A stretch of DNA of 64,000 bases from Adenanthera pavonina (lineage: Eukaryota > Streptophyta > Magnoliopsida > Fabales > Fabaceae), in contig JAIVEN010000010.1 in assembly GCA_026686845.1 (NCBI GenBank), forward strand, positions 33,392,001 to 33,456,000, written 5' to 3'. This document shows, piece after piece, positions 24,471 through 35,151 of this stretch; the stretch's first letter is position 1, and each line of letters begins with the position of its first letter. Made by a program: the position numbers and the translations under genes. The notes beneath the pieces were generated by a model. The model did not search any database, had not been told where the DNA came from, and saw only the letters and a list, made by a program, of their open reading frames with translations.

Positions 24471-25210
24471 ATTTGGGAGTTTATGATAGAATATAATGGA
24501 ATGACCATTAATGAAATAGTGCAGAATGAAATGGAATGAGGTAGAATGGAATATAATATTTTATTGCATAAGAGTTTTATAAATGAAATGAACAATTTAC
24601 TTTAACTACTACTTAAAAGTTATTATAAAATAGATGAAATTGAATATATTATAACATTTTACAATATTATTCTTATGAGTTTATTTAGATAAAAGAACTA
24701 GTGACTATTGATTTGAGAAAAATCAAATTTGTTTTAAGTTATAATTTGATATTTAATTCCAACAAAAAATTCAGTTTTTGAGTGAATTTGTAAATAAATG
24801 TTATTTAAGAAATGAAATAACTCGAATTAAAGAGAGAAGAGAGATTGTGCATAAAATAGATATGAGAAGAAAAATCATACCTTGACACGATAGAAAGCGT
24901 AGGAAGGAAGCCTGAATAGTGGAAAGAGAGTAAGGAGAAGGGTTGATGTAGTGGTAAGAATGAAAGAAGAGCTAAAGGTGCAATGGGGTTAGGTTGGGGA
25001 TAATTTTGTAATTATGAAATTAACCCTAAATCATTCCATCCTTGGCCCCAAATTAGAGATAGAAAAAATTAGATTTATAATTGCTAAGTATAACTTGGAA
25101 AGCTATCCCATATCATCCACTCCTTTTAAAAAATTCTTCCAAACAATAACTAGAGTACATTTAATTATCTCATTCTATTCTATTCCATCCTAAAATAAAA
25201 ACTCCCAAAT
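24471..25210. mobile_element. MITE-like element with about 35-bp inverted ends
   Basis: The left end reads ATTTGGGAGTTTATGATAGA. The right end, on the other strand, reads ATTTGGGAGTTTTTATTTTA, and the similarity continues into GGAAT-rich sequence. The element is about 740 bases with no coding content. I could not find a convincing target duplication, so the superfamily is open. Confidence 0.6.
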
Positions 25211-25528
25211 ATATACTTAAGTCTATGCACACATGTACAAAGCCCATTTTAGTTTTTGGATCACATCTTGCCATGGAGACTATTAGAGTGATCTAACGGT
25301 CCATGATGTGCCATGCCATGCCAGCAACATAGTGAAATGCATCAGGGCTGATGTCTTTCCACAAAAGCAAAATGCTTTCCCACCAAGGTGTTTCATTGTT
25401 CTCTATCCCGATTAAACACCTTTGTGATGTGATCACTCGCTTCTTGCTTCCCCTTTTTTCTTCTCATGGTTTGATTATTTATCTTCTTCCCACCCTCTCT
25501 GCAAAATCCCACAAATGTGAATCTCTTA
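25211..25528. other. Spacer between two transposon-like elements
   Basis: No gene is supported. The sequence is less AT-rich than its surroundings and contains a GCCATGCCATGCCA tandem near 25,311-25,324. Confidence 0.5.
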
Positions 25529-26459
25529 TGCCCTGTTTGGTTCACATAAGTGTTTTTGAAAGAAGCGGAAGTAGAAGTGAAAGTGGAAATGAAAGTGGGA
25601 TTTAAAAATATGCTTGGTAAGAAAGTAAGATAATTTTTTATTAATATGTAATTTTATATTAGAAAAGGACCAAAATGCCCTTGTTAAAAAAAACTAAGCT
25701 GACCCAAAAGCTATCAACCACTAGAAAACAGTCACCGTCTACCACCAATAGTGACCATTATCCACCACCACCACCAACAACCACCCTACATAAACTCAAA
25801 AATCATAAATCAACAAAATTGCAAAAAGCACAACACAGAAAAAATGAAAAAGGAAAATCAAACTAATTTGAGAATCCGACGACAACATCCGATACTGTTA
25901 CAGAAAAAGTAGATGTAAGAAACCTAATGTTAGAAGTTAACATATTTGAGAAAGCAAACGTCTGATATCATTGCTTTCCTTCGATCTTGTGTCAATGGTA
26001 GCAATGGAGGTCAATCTTAGTGTCAACCAAGGAGTAGACAGTGGTGCTCCAATCTCGATGGAGGTCAACCTTGATAGTGCTTCATTCTACATATCCAAAT
26101 CTCCAGTGGATTGTCAATTTCCATAGCATGTGGTCAACATTCTTGTTTGTATATGGTTGTCAGAGAAGTGTGATTCTTCTCCCAGATCATCAAAGGGTAT
26201 TGCGGTATAAACCATCTGTTGAATCAAGTGTTTTTGATCATTTTAAACAAACTGGAGTTTGGAAGGAAAATATCAAAGGTGTACATAAGATCTCAAATGA
26301 AGAAATATAAAAAAAATGAATACAAGATTAGTTATAAGATTTCTCACTATATTCATATGAGTAAAAGGTTTTGATCTTTCACCCAAATACTTTCAAAATG
26401 CGTTTTTCAAACAATCTTATATTAACTTACGATATATTTAAAAAATACCCACTAACAGG

Positions 26460-27130
26460 AATTTTGAAGTGTTAAACTTCATATATTACCTTAAAAATTT
26501 AAACTTTGAAAGCTGAAATTTGAACTTACAAAGTTGTTGCTTCTGACAGACAAATTTTAGCCCATCAAAATTCGAATTTCGAGTAAAGCACAACTTGTGA
26601 AAAGTGAAAAATTCGTCTGAAGATATGTAAAAGTTCATCTGAAAGTAAAGTTCAAAAATAGTGTCAAGTTAGTCCTCTGACAGATAAACTTTAGTTTTGA
26701 AAATTCGAACTTTGGAGGAACAATGTGTAAGTCTGTTCAGGTATATTTCTGACAGACGAACTTCGGTCTTCTAAAATTCAAACTTTAATATAAGTCTGAT
26801 AAAAGTTACTCTCTAACAAACGAACTTTGATTTTTGAAAATTTGAATTTCAAAAAGATGAACTTCTATGTCATATTGAGTTGCTCACTGATAAACGGATT
26901 TTGGGCACCAAAATTCGAATTTCGAATGTACTATAGTAATATGGAACAACTGTTCACACTTCTCAGAAGAACTTTAATCTTGAACATTTGTATGTTCTAA
27001 CATGAAAATATTTGTCAAAGATGAAAATTCAAACTTTGTTTTTGAACAGACGAACTTTGAAATTTAACGTTAAAGTCTTTAACTTATGGTCTCTATAAAA
27101 TTCGTCTGTTGACACCCTAAAATTTAAACT
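26460..27130. repeat. Degenerate array of GACAGACGAACTTTGA-type words
   Basis: Words such as CTGACAGA(C/T)(A/G)AACTT and AAAATTCGAACTTT recur at irregular spacing of roughly 60-110 bases, at least six times. They look like a diverged tandem array. Such arrays occur in the LTRs of some large plant copia elements. That origin is inferred and not shown. Confidence 0.5.
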
Positions 27131-27149
27131 TTGGATATTATACACATTA

Positions 27150-27775
27150 AATATGGTTGATAAATGAATAGTTTTGTAGAGTAACCATTGGGTAACGTCT
27201 CTAACGGCCAGATTTTGTCTCTAACGTATAGTTAAGACATAAATCTATAAATAAAACTTAATTTGAAGTTGTAAGTAACGATTTTACATTGTATATACTG
27301 AAACTCTGCCAAATTCTTTAGTCAAAACCTTCTGCTTTCACACACTTCTTATTTTGTACTTCAACTGTCATATATATTCTAAATTAAAGAGTTCATTTGC
27401 TGTAAACAATTTTATCTTCATTTGGAAGATAGATATTATTGTGAGGGGATTTCATAAGGGATTTGGAAAGCACTAAGATAAAGTGCAAAGAGGAAAACTG
27501 TAAGCTCTTGGAACAGAGCATAGAGTTGTACTGTGGTATTGCAAGGAGCCCACTAAATTCTTGCAAGATAGTGAAAAATTTCAAGTGATAGCTTGAGAAC
27601 TAGACATAGGTCAAGAGAAAGAGCCCGGATCAGGATAAGTATTTGTGTTTTCTCTTCCTTTACCTTACTTTCCACTTTGTTATATTTTATACTCTGTTTT
27701 TCTGTCACTCTTACTTTCACTACTCTCTTACACTTTTGTAGAAAATTTTTAATCTTCTCAATTCACCCCCCTCTT
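27150..27775 (+). mobile_element. Possible right part of a large copia LTR
   Basis: Three signs suggest a retrotransposon LTR end: a GGGTAACG-TAACGG promoter-like tract, an ATAAATCTATAAATAAA TATA-like stretch near 27,240, and a final ATTCACCCCCCTCTTGGGG (27,761-27,779). The C-rich ending resembles SIRE/Maximus-type LTRs. No internal domain or second LTR is found, so this would be a solo or truncated LTR. Confidence 0.35.
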
Positions 27776-28180
27776 GGGGAGTCAGCAAACCTAACACCAT
27801 CATCGATCTAAACTATTAACCACCATCACGATCAATGGAGGGAGGAATCATCACCGTCGAATGACTGTCATCGGAGGAAGAAGCCATCGTCGTGAACACT
27901 TGTACCATGACGTTGTTGAACCACTAAACACCAAAACCAGTGATGCACCACTGACGCCATCGTAGGAAGAGAACGTGTAAGGGTAAAAGTGGCATAAAAA
28001 TTGGGTTCCATGGAAGACTCACTTCCATGGTAGGTATGAAGGAACTCAGTTCTAGCAATTTTGGTGAAACTCGATTGCATGTGGAAGTAAAATGAGATAC
28101 ACCAAACACATTATTTTTTTGGGTTCCCTCTCCACTTCCATAGAAGCGTTCAGACTTCCAATGAACCAAATGTGGCATTA

Positions 28181-28570
28181 GGGTTTGTTTTAAAGGAATA
28201 GAAATGGGGTAAGAATTTTATCTTTAGTAAGCATCTTTGAAGATTGCTTGGAAAATTAAGATTACCTGAGCAAGATGCCTCTTGGAAAAGTAAGAAAATG
28301 GAATGTATTATTAGAAAAAATGAATTGTTGTCTTATATATGCTTTTGTATTAACAAAATTATTAATAGGAGACCAAATTGGGGTATTTTAGTCTTTTAGA
28401 CATTTTTTCTTTTCCTATTCCCATCTAAATTCATTCACATCTAATATAAGAAGAATATATATTTTCTTTCCTAGCAAACAAAGTTTGGATATATCGCAGT
28501 AAACTTCTCTCCTTTTTCCAATCCCATTTCCATTCCATTTCCTATTCTCATTTTATACTAAATAGGCCCT
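28181..28570. mobile_element. MITE-like element abutting the Harbinger-like element
   Basis: The left end reads GGGTTTGTTTTAAAGGAATAGAAATGG. The right end complement reads AGGGCCTATTTAGTATAAAATGAGAATAGGAAATGG. The inverted similarity is clear though imperfect, over about 390 bases. No frame; target duplication unclear. Confidence 0.5.
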
Positions 28571-29723
28571 ATGATTTTGATCAAATGAAGCTTTCCATGC
28601 CATGGAGTAGTGTCCTTCAGCTTTTTTTTGGAAAGCACCCCTTGATGCAAAACCATGAAGGAAGTAGATGCTGAAGCATTTTTGAAGTGGCCACGCATTG
28701 GACCGTCCAGATTTCATATGATCGGAAGGTCAAGATGTGGTTTAACAATTTGGTAGTGGTGAAGATGTGAACCATTGGATCACAAAGACAACCTCAATTT
28801 AAAGATAAGCAATAGATCCAGATCCTTCGTACATAACCTAAAGTTTTTTTTTTAAAAAAGAAAGTTGTACACGCATAAAAGTTATTTGCTAAAAAAAAAA
28901 AGCTTGGGAGAGTTGAGTGTTATCTATTGACACATCAACTTCTGTTATTGTTGCAAACACAACTTTGTTATCGTTAATTTGTTATTGTTAATGACATGAT
29001 AAACTAATAGTTGAGGTTAATTTTGTACAAATTTAAAAATTTAGTGTTCAGGGTTATGTTTTTAAATTTAATAAGGTATGGTATATGTCCAAGGTTAAAT
29101 AAAATTCTATGAAATTTATCATTGAAAATTGTATTTAATTTAAATCCTAATTAACTCTTAAAAGTATATTACTATGAAGGCTTACAATAAATCAAGATAG
29201 TTATGGCCCAAAATATAAGATGATGTGAAAAACATTTATAATTTTACTATGATGGCATTTAACTTTGCTTGAAGAACATTTTTTTTTTGTGGAATGAAGA
29301 ACATTTATTGTACCAGTAAAAAAAACATTTATTGTATTGCTAGCTATAACTAATTAATATGAAAAAATGAGTCATAACTCTTGAATAATGTAGTTTACTA
29401 CAAGTTTTATATTTAACTAGAATTTGAAACCCCTGCAATAGCACGGGCAACAAGTTTTACATTTATATACTTAATCAAATTATATAACTGAATATAATAT
29501 GCTTTTGACATTTTATAATTATATTATTATCACAATGAAAAAAATTATCATCATTCTAGAGCTAATTCTCCATCATGATATAAAAAAAATAAAAAATTGT
29601 TAATATGTATAGCATATATATATATATAATATGATGCACAATAGAAATATTATCATATTAAGTTATTGAAAATTTCTCTTTACAAAGTTGTTTTAAATTT
29701 AAAATTAAACAAATAAATTATCA
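28571..29723. other. AT-rich spacer, no gene seen
   Basis: No coding region is supported. Around 29,300-29,345 AACATTTATTGTA is repeated. At 29,420-29,450 the words GAAACCCCTGCAATAGCACGGGC resemble an end found in some plant transposons, with no partner. Confidence 0.5.
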
Positions 29724-29870
29724 ATGGATGTCTGGTCAAGTGGTGAAGGGTTTAACTAGCATTCCTCGGAATCAAGGTTTCGATTCCTAATTAATGCAGC
29801 AGCGGTAAAAAAATTAAGATCTTAAAGAGGTCTTCCCATCGGTCATAATTAAAGTCTAAATTGTATCCAC
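29724..29870 (+). mobile_element. Candidate tRNA-derived SINE
   Basis: TGGTCAAGTGGTGAAGGG resembles a tRNA A box and, about 35 bases on, GGTTTCGATTCC resembles a B box with one extra base. The spacing fits a pol III internal promoter. It does not fold into a good tRNA and lacks a CCA-ready acceptor, so it is not called a tRNA gene. The 3' end and flanking duplication are unclear. Confidence 0.4.
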
Positions 29871-30079
29871 AAATTAAATATTAATTGTCTACCATAGTAA
29901 TTGCATTGCAATACTAAGGGGAAATAATCAATAGTAAGGGGAAAAAAATCATAATATAAAAAAGTTTGAGAGATTCCGCCAAATTTACATCACATTAACA
30001 TAAATAAAAAAAATAAGTAGAATTATAATATAGAAAATAAAAATAAAGCATAATAAAGAATAAAAACAACTCTGAACAG

Positions 30080-30796
30080 GCAAAAATGGAGGTGCTGGAA
30101 AATGGTATTAACTATTTTGATAAAAAAAACCTTTAATAGTTAAACCATGGTCAATGGACATCCAAAATATGACGAAAGAAGTAGTGAAAGTTCCTATTTG
30201 AATCCACGTCCCAAACCTGGACCTCAGATACTGGAGTCCTGAAACCTTCAGCAAAATTATTAGCCCAATTTGCACACTAATCTTGGCTGATCAAATGACA
30301 GTTGATAAAGAGAGACTGAACTTTGCAAGGGTTTTGGTGGAAATGACTATCAATGAACCATTCCCAGAATCAATTATGTTTGAAAATGAGGAAGGAGTAA
30401 TTATTAAGCAGAAAATTTATTATGAATGGAAACCATTCTCCCGTAATGCTTGTAGTGGTTATGGCCATGAAATAAAGGAGTGCAGAAAATAAGAGCCCAG
30501 GCAAGAATGGAGGCCAAAACTCTATGGAAGTGAACACAGACTCAAGGATTATTGTTGTTAATAGGGAATGGATGCAAATTGAACCCGTTGATAGCAATAA
30601 GACAATGGCCTCCCAGAACAATACTGACCAAGAATGGAAGACCGTGAATAGGAGGAAGAGCAACCAACCAAGCAGAGATAGAGACCTTGGCAAAAGCAAA
30701 GAAATAGTTGTATATCAAAATTCTGATGGAAGTAATGAAAAAGACCAGCATCAAATCCCTATTAATAAGCGGGGGCTCACCCAATGGATAATATAG
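30080..30796 (+). pseudogene. L1 LINE ORF1 remnant (DUF4283/zinc-knuckle type)
   Basis: This is the nucleic-acid-binding first protein of a plant L1 LINE. Homology begins near 30,090, upstream of the open frame, with the FDKKPLIVKPWS-like core around 30,116-30,155. A one-base shift in an A run breaks it, and a TGA lies at the usual VPIW position (about 30,199). The open stretch from 30,283 carries the YEWKPF core and a zinc-knuckle-like GYGHEIKEC tail that has lost its first cysteine. A stop follows at 30,490. A basic, polar second part continues to 30,796 in another frame. Confidence 0.75.
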
Positions 30797-31679
30797 CTGT
30801 GTGGAATGTTTAGGGGGTGAATCGCCCCCCAAAAACATAGAGAAATCTCTAACTTTTGTAAAGTAAATAGGGTTGGCATTTTTGGTATAATGGAAACTAA
30901 ATTAACTGTTAACAATTACTTGAATACTTTTACTAGATTTTGGTCTTCCTGGGGCAGTTATATCAATTTTGAACATAGCAATGGAGACCGTATTTGGATT
31001 CTATGGGATTCAAATGTTGCTCAGGTAGTGATCAAAGACCGCTCCCCCCAACATGTAAATTCCTTGGTAAAATGGCTCCCGCTTAATGAAGTGGTTTTGA
31101 TGATGTTTGTGTATGGCTTACACACAATCAATGATAGAAAAACTTTATGGCAAATTATAAAAGGATACATCACAATCCTGTTCCACTCCATGGCTAGTAA
31201 CTGGTGACTTCAATAGTGTGTTACACTCAAATGATAGAATTTGGGGTTCACCAGTAACTCTCCATGAAAGAATGGATTTTATAGAAGCTATGGATGAGTG
31301 TCATTTGAAAGATATGAAAGGAAGAGGATGTAAATATACATGGAATAACAAGCATTTTGAGGATGGAAGAATTTTCTCAAGAATAGATAGAGCAATAATA
31401 AATGAAGAGTGGATAAAATTCGTGGATTCCGAGGTTTTATTCCTTCCAAAAGGTATTTCAGACCATTCCCCTATAATTATAAATTTTGGAAAACCGTTAC
31501 CTCCAAGGAAAAAGCACTTTAAATTCTTCAATATGTGGAAGATGTCTGTAGATTTCATTCCTATTATCCAAAATGCTTGGAAAGAAGATTTCGCAGGGAG
31601 CAAGATGTACAAAGTCATCAAAAAACTGAAAAACTTGAAACCTCTACTTTCTTCTCTAAATAATAATGAATTTTCTTAG
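30797..31679 (+). pseudogene. L1 LINE endonuclease (APE-type) remnant
   Basis: This is an apurinic-type endonuclease domain that nicks target DNA in L1 retrotransposition. Visible pieces in order are a broken WNV-G start near 30,801, METK at 30,890 (catalytic Glu), GDFN near 31,206 (catalytic Asp/Asn), SRIDRAI near 31,378, and SDHSPI near 31,460 (catalytic Asp/His). A frameshift near 31,170-31,200 separates the two open stretches 30,890-31,207 and 31,218-31,679. Confidence 0.8.
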
Positions 31680-31859
31680 ATCCAACAAAGAGTTGCAGTA
31701 ACTAGAGAGGAATTATTATAACTGCAATCAGATGTCCAATCTAACCCATTCGATCAAGCTTTACAACAGAAAGATAAAGATGCAAATAGAAAATTTGCCC
31801 GACTTACAGCAAACCAAGAAAGTTTGTTAAAGCAGAAAGCCAAGGAGAACTAGATCAAA

Positions 31860-33123
31860 ATGGGGGATTCCAACAACAAGTACTTCCACGAGATCATCAA
31901 AGAAAGAAGATACCGGAATCGGATTCATGCCATTCAAAATGAAGAAGGTGCTTGGGTTCAAGATCAAGAGGAAATAGCAAGTACTTTTGTTAAGTTCTAC
32001 AAAAATATGTTGGGTTGTTCCTCAAGTACAAAATCTTTGAATGAAAAGGCTATAAATCAAAGGCCTACTTTGAGTATAGAGCAGCAAGTTCGACTAATAC
32101 AACCTATCATAAAGGAGGAAGTAAAAAATGCCATGTTTACCATAGATGTGAATAAATCCCCCGGTTCTGATGGCTACAATGGTGGGTTCTTCAAATATGT
32201 TTGGGAAGTGGTTGGAGAGGAGATAACGGAAGCAGTGACTGAATTCTTCCAAATAGGTTTCTTCCCTAAACAACTCAATAGTACTCTAATCGCCCTTATA
32301 CCCAAGATAGATGATCCTAACTCCCCCAGTGATTTTAGACCAATAGCTTGCTGTAATACCCCCTACAAATGTATCTCTAAAATCATTTGTGAGAGACTGA
32401 AGCCAATCTTACCTTTGGTGGTTGATCAAAACCAAGGTGCTTTCATCAAAGGAAGAGCCATTGCACATAACATTCTCATTTGCTAGGATCTAATTAGATT
32501 ATATAACAGGAAGAACACAACCCCAAGGTGTTTATTAAAAATTGATTTGAAGAAGGCATATGATACAATTGAATGGGGTTTTATTAGAGAGTTACTAATA
32601 GCCCTTAAATTCCCCCCCAAATTTATTGGCTGGATTATGAGATGCATCACCACAACAACATTTTCATTATCCATTAATGGAGAAACCAAGGGTTTTTTTT
32701 TCTGGTGAGAGAGGACTCAGGCAAGTTGATCTAGTATCTCCTCTCATCTTTGTTATTGTTATGGATTATCTCTCTAGAACTTTGAAATTGCATTGTATGC
32801 AACTAGATTTCTCCTTCCACCCTCTTTGTAAAAACTTGAAGTTGTTGAATCTTTGTTTTGCTGATGATCTCCTACAGTTTTGCAAAGCAAACTTTATATC
32901 AGTTGATGTCTTAATGAAGGCTTTTCAGGAATTTTCAAATACAACAGGGCTTAAAGCAAATCTCCAAAAGTCACAAATCTTTGTGGGGGTTGTGAATGAA
33001 TGCATAAAGAACTTGTTAAAGGAAGCCACAGGTTTTGCTATGGGGGAATTTCCATTAAAATATCTTGACATCCCTTTATCTCCAACAAAATGGTCTAAAG
33101 TGATTGCCACAATCTTATTGTGA
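31860..33123 (+). pseudogene. L1 LINE reverse transcriptase remnant
   Basis: This is a non-LTR reverse transcriptase. In order it shows NKSPGSDGYN, DFRPIACCN, QGAFIKGRAI, DLKKAYDTIEW, the degenerate GLRQVDLVSPL, and FADDL with the two catalytic aspartates near 32,860. A TAG near 32,484 and a frameshift near 32,690 break the frame. The element cannot encode a working enzyme. Confidence 0.88.
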
Positions 33124-33548
33124 AGATGACAGCTAGAGTAAGAAGCTGGGCAACGAGACATTTATATTATGCAGGTAGAGCTCAACTGGTAGATTTTGTA
33201 CTACTATTGGCTATGCACTCTTATTAGGCATCAATTTTTATTTTACCTCAATCTATAGTGAAAGAGGTGGAGAGAATTTGTAGAAATTTCCTCGGGGGGA
33301 GAAAAGATAATGAACATGGAATGGCTTTAGTAAGCTGGGATGATATATGCTATGGGAAAAAATAAGGAGGGTTGAACTTTAGGAAATGCTCTATTTGGAA
33401 TCAAGCTGTTGTGGCAAAATACAGTTGGGCAATAGTGACAAAGCAAGATACATTATGGGTGAAGTGGGTCAATGAAATCTATCTGAAAAATACAGATTTT
33501 TGGAGTTATCAACTTAAGCAAAACACAAGTTGATATTGGAAGAAAATA

Positions 33549-33845
33549 GTGAAACTGAGGGACAAAATGGTGGTAGGCTTTCAAGATGGCAAGTGGCTTC
33601 AAGAAAAAGATGGAAATTACACTGTAAAATCTGGTTACAAATGGTTGAATGGGGATAAAATAGCCTGGGGAAAATTTAATGTACCCAAGTACTCATTCAT
33701 CACCTGGCTAGCTCTAAGGGAAATGCTTCTAACAAAATACAGGATGAAAAAAATTCCAAATGTAAATGGAAGATTGCAAGTATGTGTTCTGTGAGGCAGA
33801 GAAAGAAAAAGAAGAGCACTTATTCTTTGATTGTTGATGGTCTAA
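33549..33845 (+). pseudogene. L1 LINE C-terminal zinc-binding (zf-RVT) remnant
   Basis: The YTVKSGYKWL and WLALREMLLTKYRM words are the usual start of the zf-RVT region of plant L1 LINEs. A frameshift near 33,785 separates them from the EEHLFFDC-like end. Further weakly related sequence continues to about 34,190. Confidence 0.75.
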
Positions 33846-34319
33846 ACAATTGATAAAGCCTATTGCTGATTGGATTAATTGCAATGGGTTCCCAGCAGAG
33901 TTCCATTGGTGGATTAGATACTCAACTCACTCATATAGATACAGTAGAATTAAACACAATATACTCTGGTTTGTAATTGCTACGACCATTTATCATATTT
34001 GGATCAAAAGGAATCATAGAATAGTGAGGGTGATTTTTGGAAAGATCAAGGAGGAGATATCTGTCAGAACAAGACACTGCCTTCCAACCAAGATCACTAT
34101 CCAGGAAGCTTCTTACTTGAGAAAGTTGAACTTATGGGTGTTGGTTTATTCCCTTGTTTTATTTTTTGTCCTACCTTGTTCGGTATAAATTTGACCTCTT
34201 TGTGAGCTATTCTTGATTAGGTACTAAAGGAATAGAACCCTTCATAAAAGGTGTCTATTCCTTCTATATTCTTTTTTTGATAATAATTCCTTCTATATTA
34301 TATTTTGATGTATGTATTT

Positions 34320-34477
34320 TCAATTGTCTGTTATCTAACAATTAAAAATGGAATTAGGAAACTGGAGATCAAGCTTGTCAATACTCGACGGTTTAGTGTC
34401 TATTTTATTGCTTGACAAGCCTGATCTCCAGTTTTGAATTGTCCGTTATCTAACAATTGAAAATGGAATTAGGAAAC
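34320..34477. repeat. 20-bp hairpin arms between two 42-bp direct repeats
   Basis: About 42 bases (AATTGTCTGTTATCTAACAA and on to GGAATTAGGAAAC) occur at 34,320-34,361 and again at 34,436-34,477 with three or so differences. Between them CTGGAGATCAAGCTTGTCAA and its complement (one mismatch) form arms around a loop of about 30 bases. It could be a small transposon with an unusually long flanking repeat, a template-switch product, or a small-RNA hairpin. Confidence 0.75.
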
Positions 34478-35151
34478 AATCTCTTAATCCTCAATACGAA
34501 AATTGCTCTAGCCTTCCCCACCTCAAAGTCAAGAATTGGAAAAATAAACAAACCAAGTCACTCTAGGCATTTGACATCACATCCCTCTCAAAAAAAAAAA
34601 AAAAACAAGTTGGTCTAAGTCAAGTTATTAGGCTTTGAGTGATCACATTTAAAGTTTTATTACTCTTTAACTTTTTTTTCCTGGTTTCTTCTCCTGAACT
34701 CTCTCTCTCTCTCTTTTCATTTCTAATATGTAAATCTTAAAAGAAAATGGTAAACCAATTGGTCATATCACATTTATCAAAATTTCAATTGGTATTTTCT
34801 TTAAAATGGAGCAGCTTGATTTGGCTCAGCCAGGCAAATTCAAACTGATCTCAGACCACACATCAAATCAATGTAAAATATAAAATTTATCATAAACCAT
34901 ATTTTTCATAAGCTATAAACAGTGAGACTTTAAATTATTAGAGCCAAAGCTGCAAAAATTATTCCAAACCAAATGACATTGATTTATATTCTGAACTACT
35001 CTGTCAAAACTTTCATGATCAATATCAGACAAAAAAAATATGTCCAAAAATGCTGTCAATGAACAAAGAGATGATTACAGTACTAACAAGCAGCAGATGT
35101 ATTATGCGATATAAAACTTCCAATCTTGCCTTAGTTGTATCTCCTTGCGCA
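34478..35151. other. Spacer and probable 3' UTR of the ankyrin gene
   Basis: No gene is supported in the left part. From roughly 34,950 to 35,151 the sequence is likely the 3' UTR of the minus-strand ankyrin gene. Confidence 0.5.

Larger units (their letters stand above)
25529..28177. mobile_element. Harbinger-like composite element, 2.65 kb
   Basis: The left end TGCCCTGTTTGGTTCA and the complement of the right end, TGCCACATTTGGTTCA, match at 13 of 16 positions. TTA flanks both sides (25,526-25,528 and 28,178-28,180), as for PIF/Harbinger insertions. No transposase frame is present. The middle holds foreign-looking sequence: a GAACTTTGA-type repeat array and an LTR-like stretch. The element therefore appears to be a non-autonomous transposon that later received another insertion. 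Confidence 0.55.
30080..34265 (+). mobile_element. L1-type LINE, 5'-truncated and broken
   Basis: Degraded ORF1, endonuclease, reverse transcriptase and C-terminal zinc-finger pieces follow one another in the order of plant L1-type LINEs, all on the plus strand. Many stops and frameshifts separate them. The 5' part of ORF1 is missing. A 3' tail with inverted GGAATAGA...TCTATTCC words ends near 34,265. No target duplication or poly(A) was identified. Confidence 0.85.

Noticed and set aside
26041..26310. 89-codon plus-strand frame inside the Harbinger-like element
   Set aside because: No recognised motif, and it lies in transposon sequence of mixed origin.
29724..29800. tRNA gene
   Set aside because: A- and B-box-like words are present, but the acceptor and anticodon stems do not pair properly and the B box has an extra base. 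Kept only as a SINE candidate.
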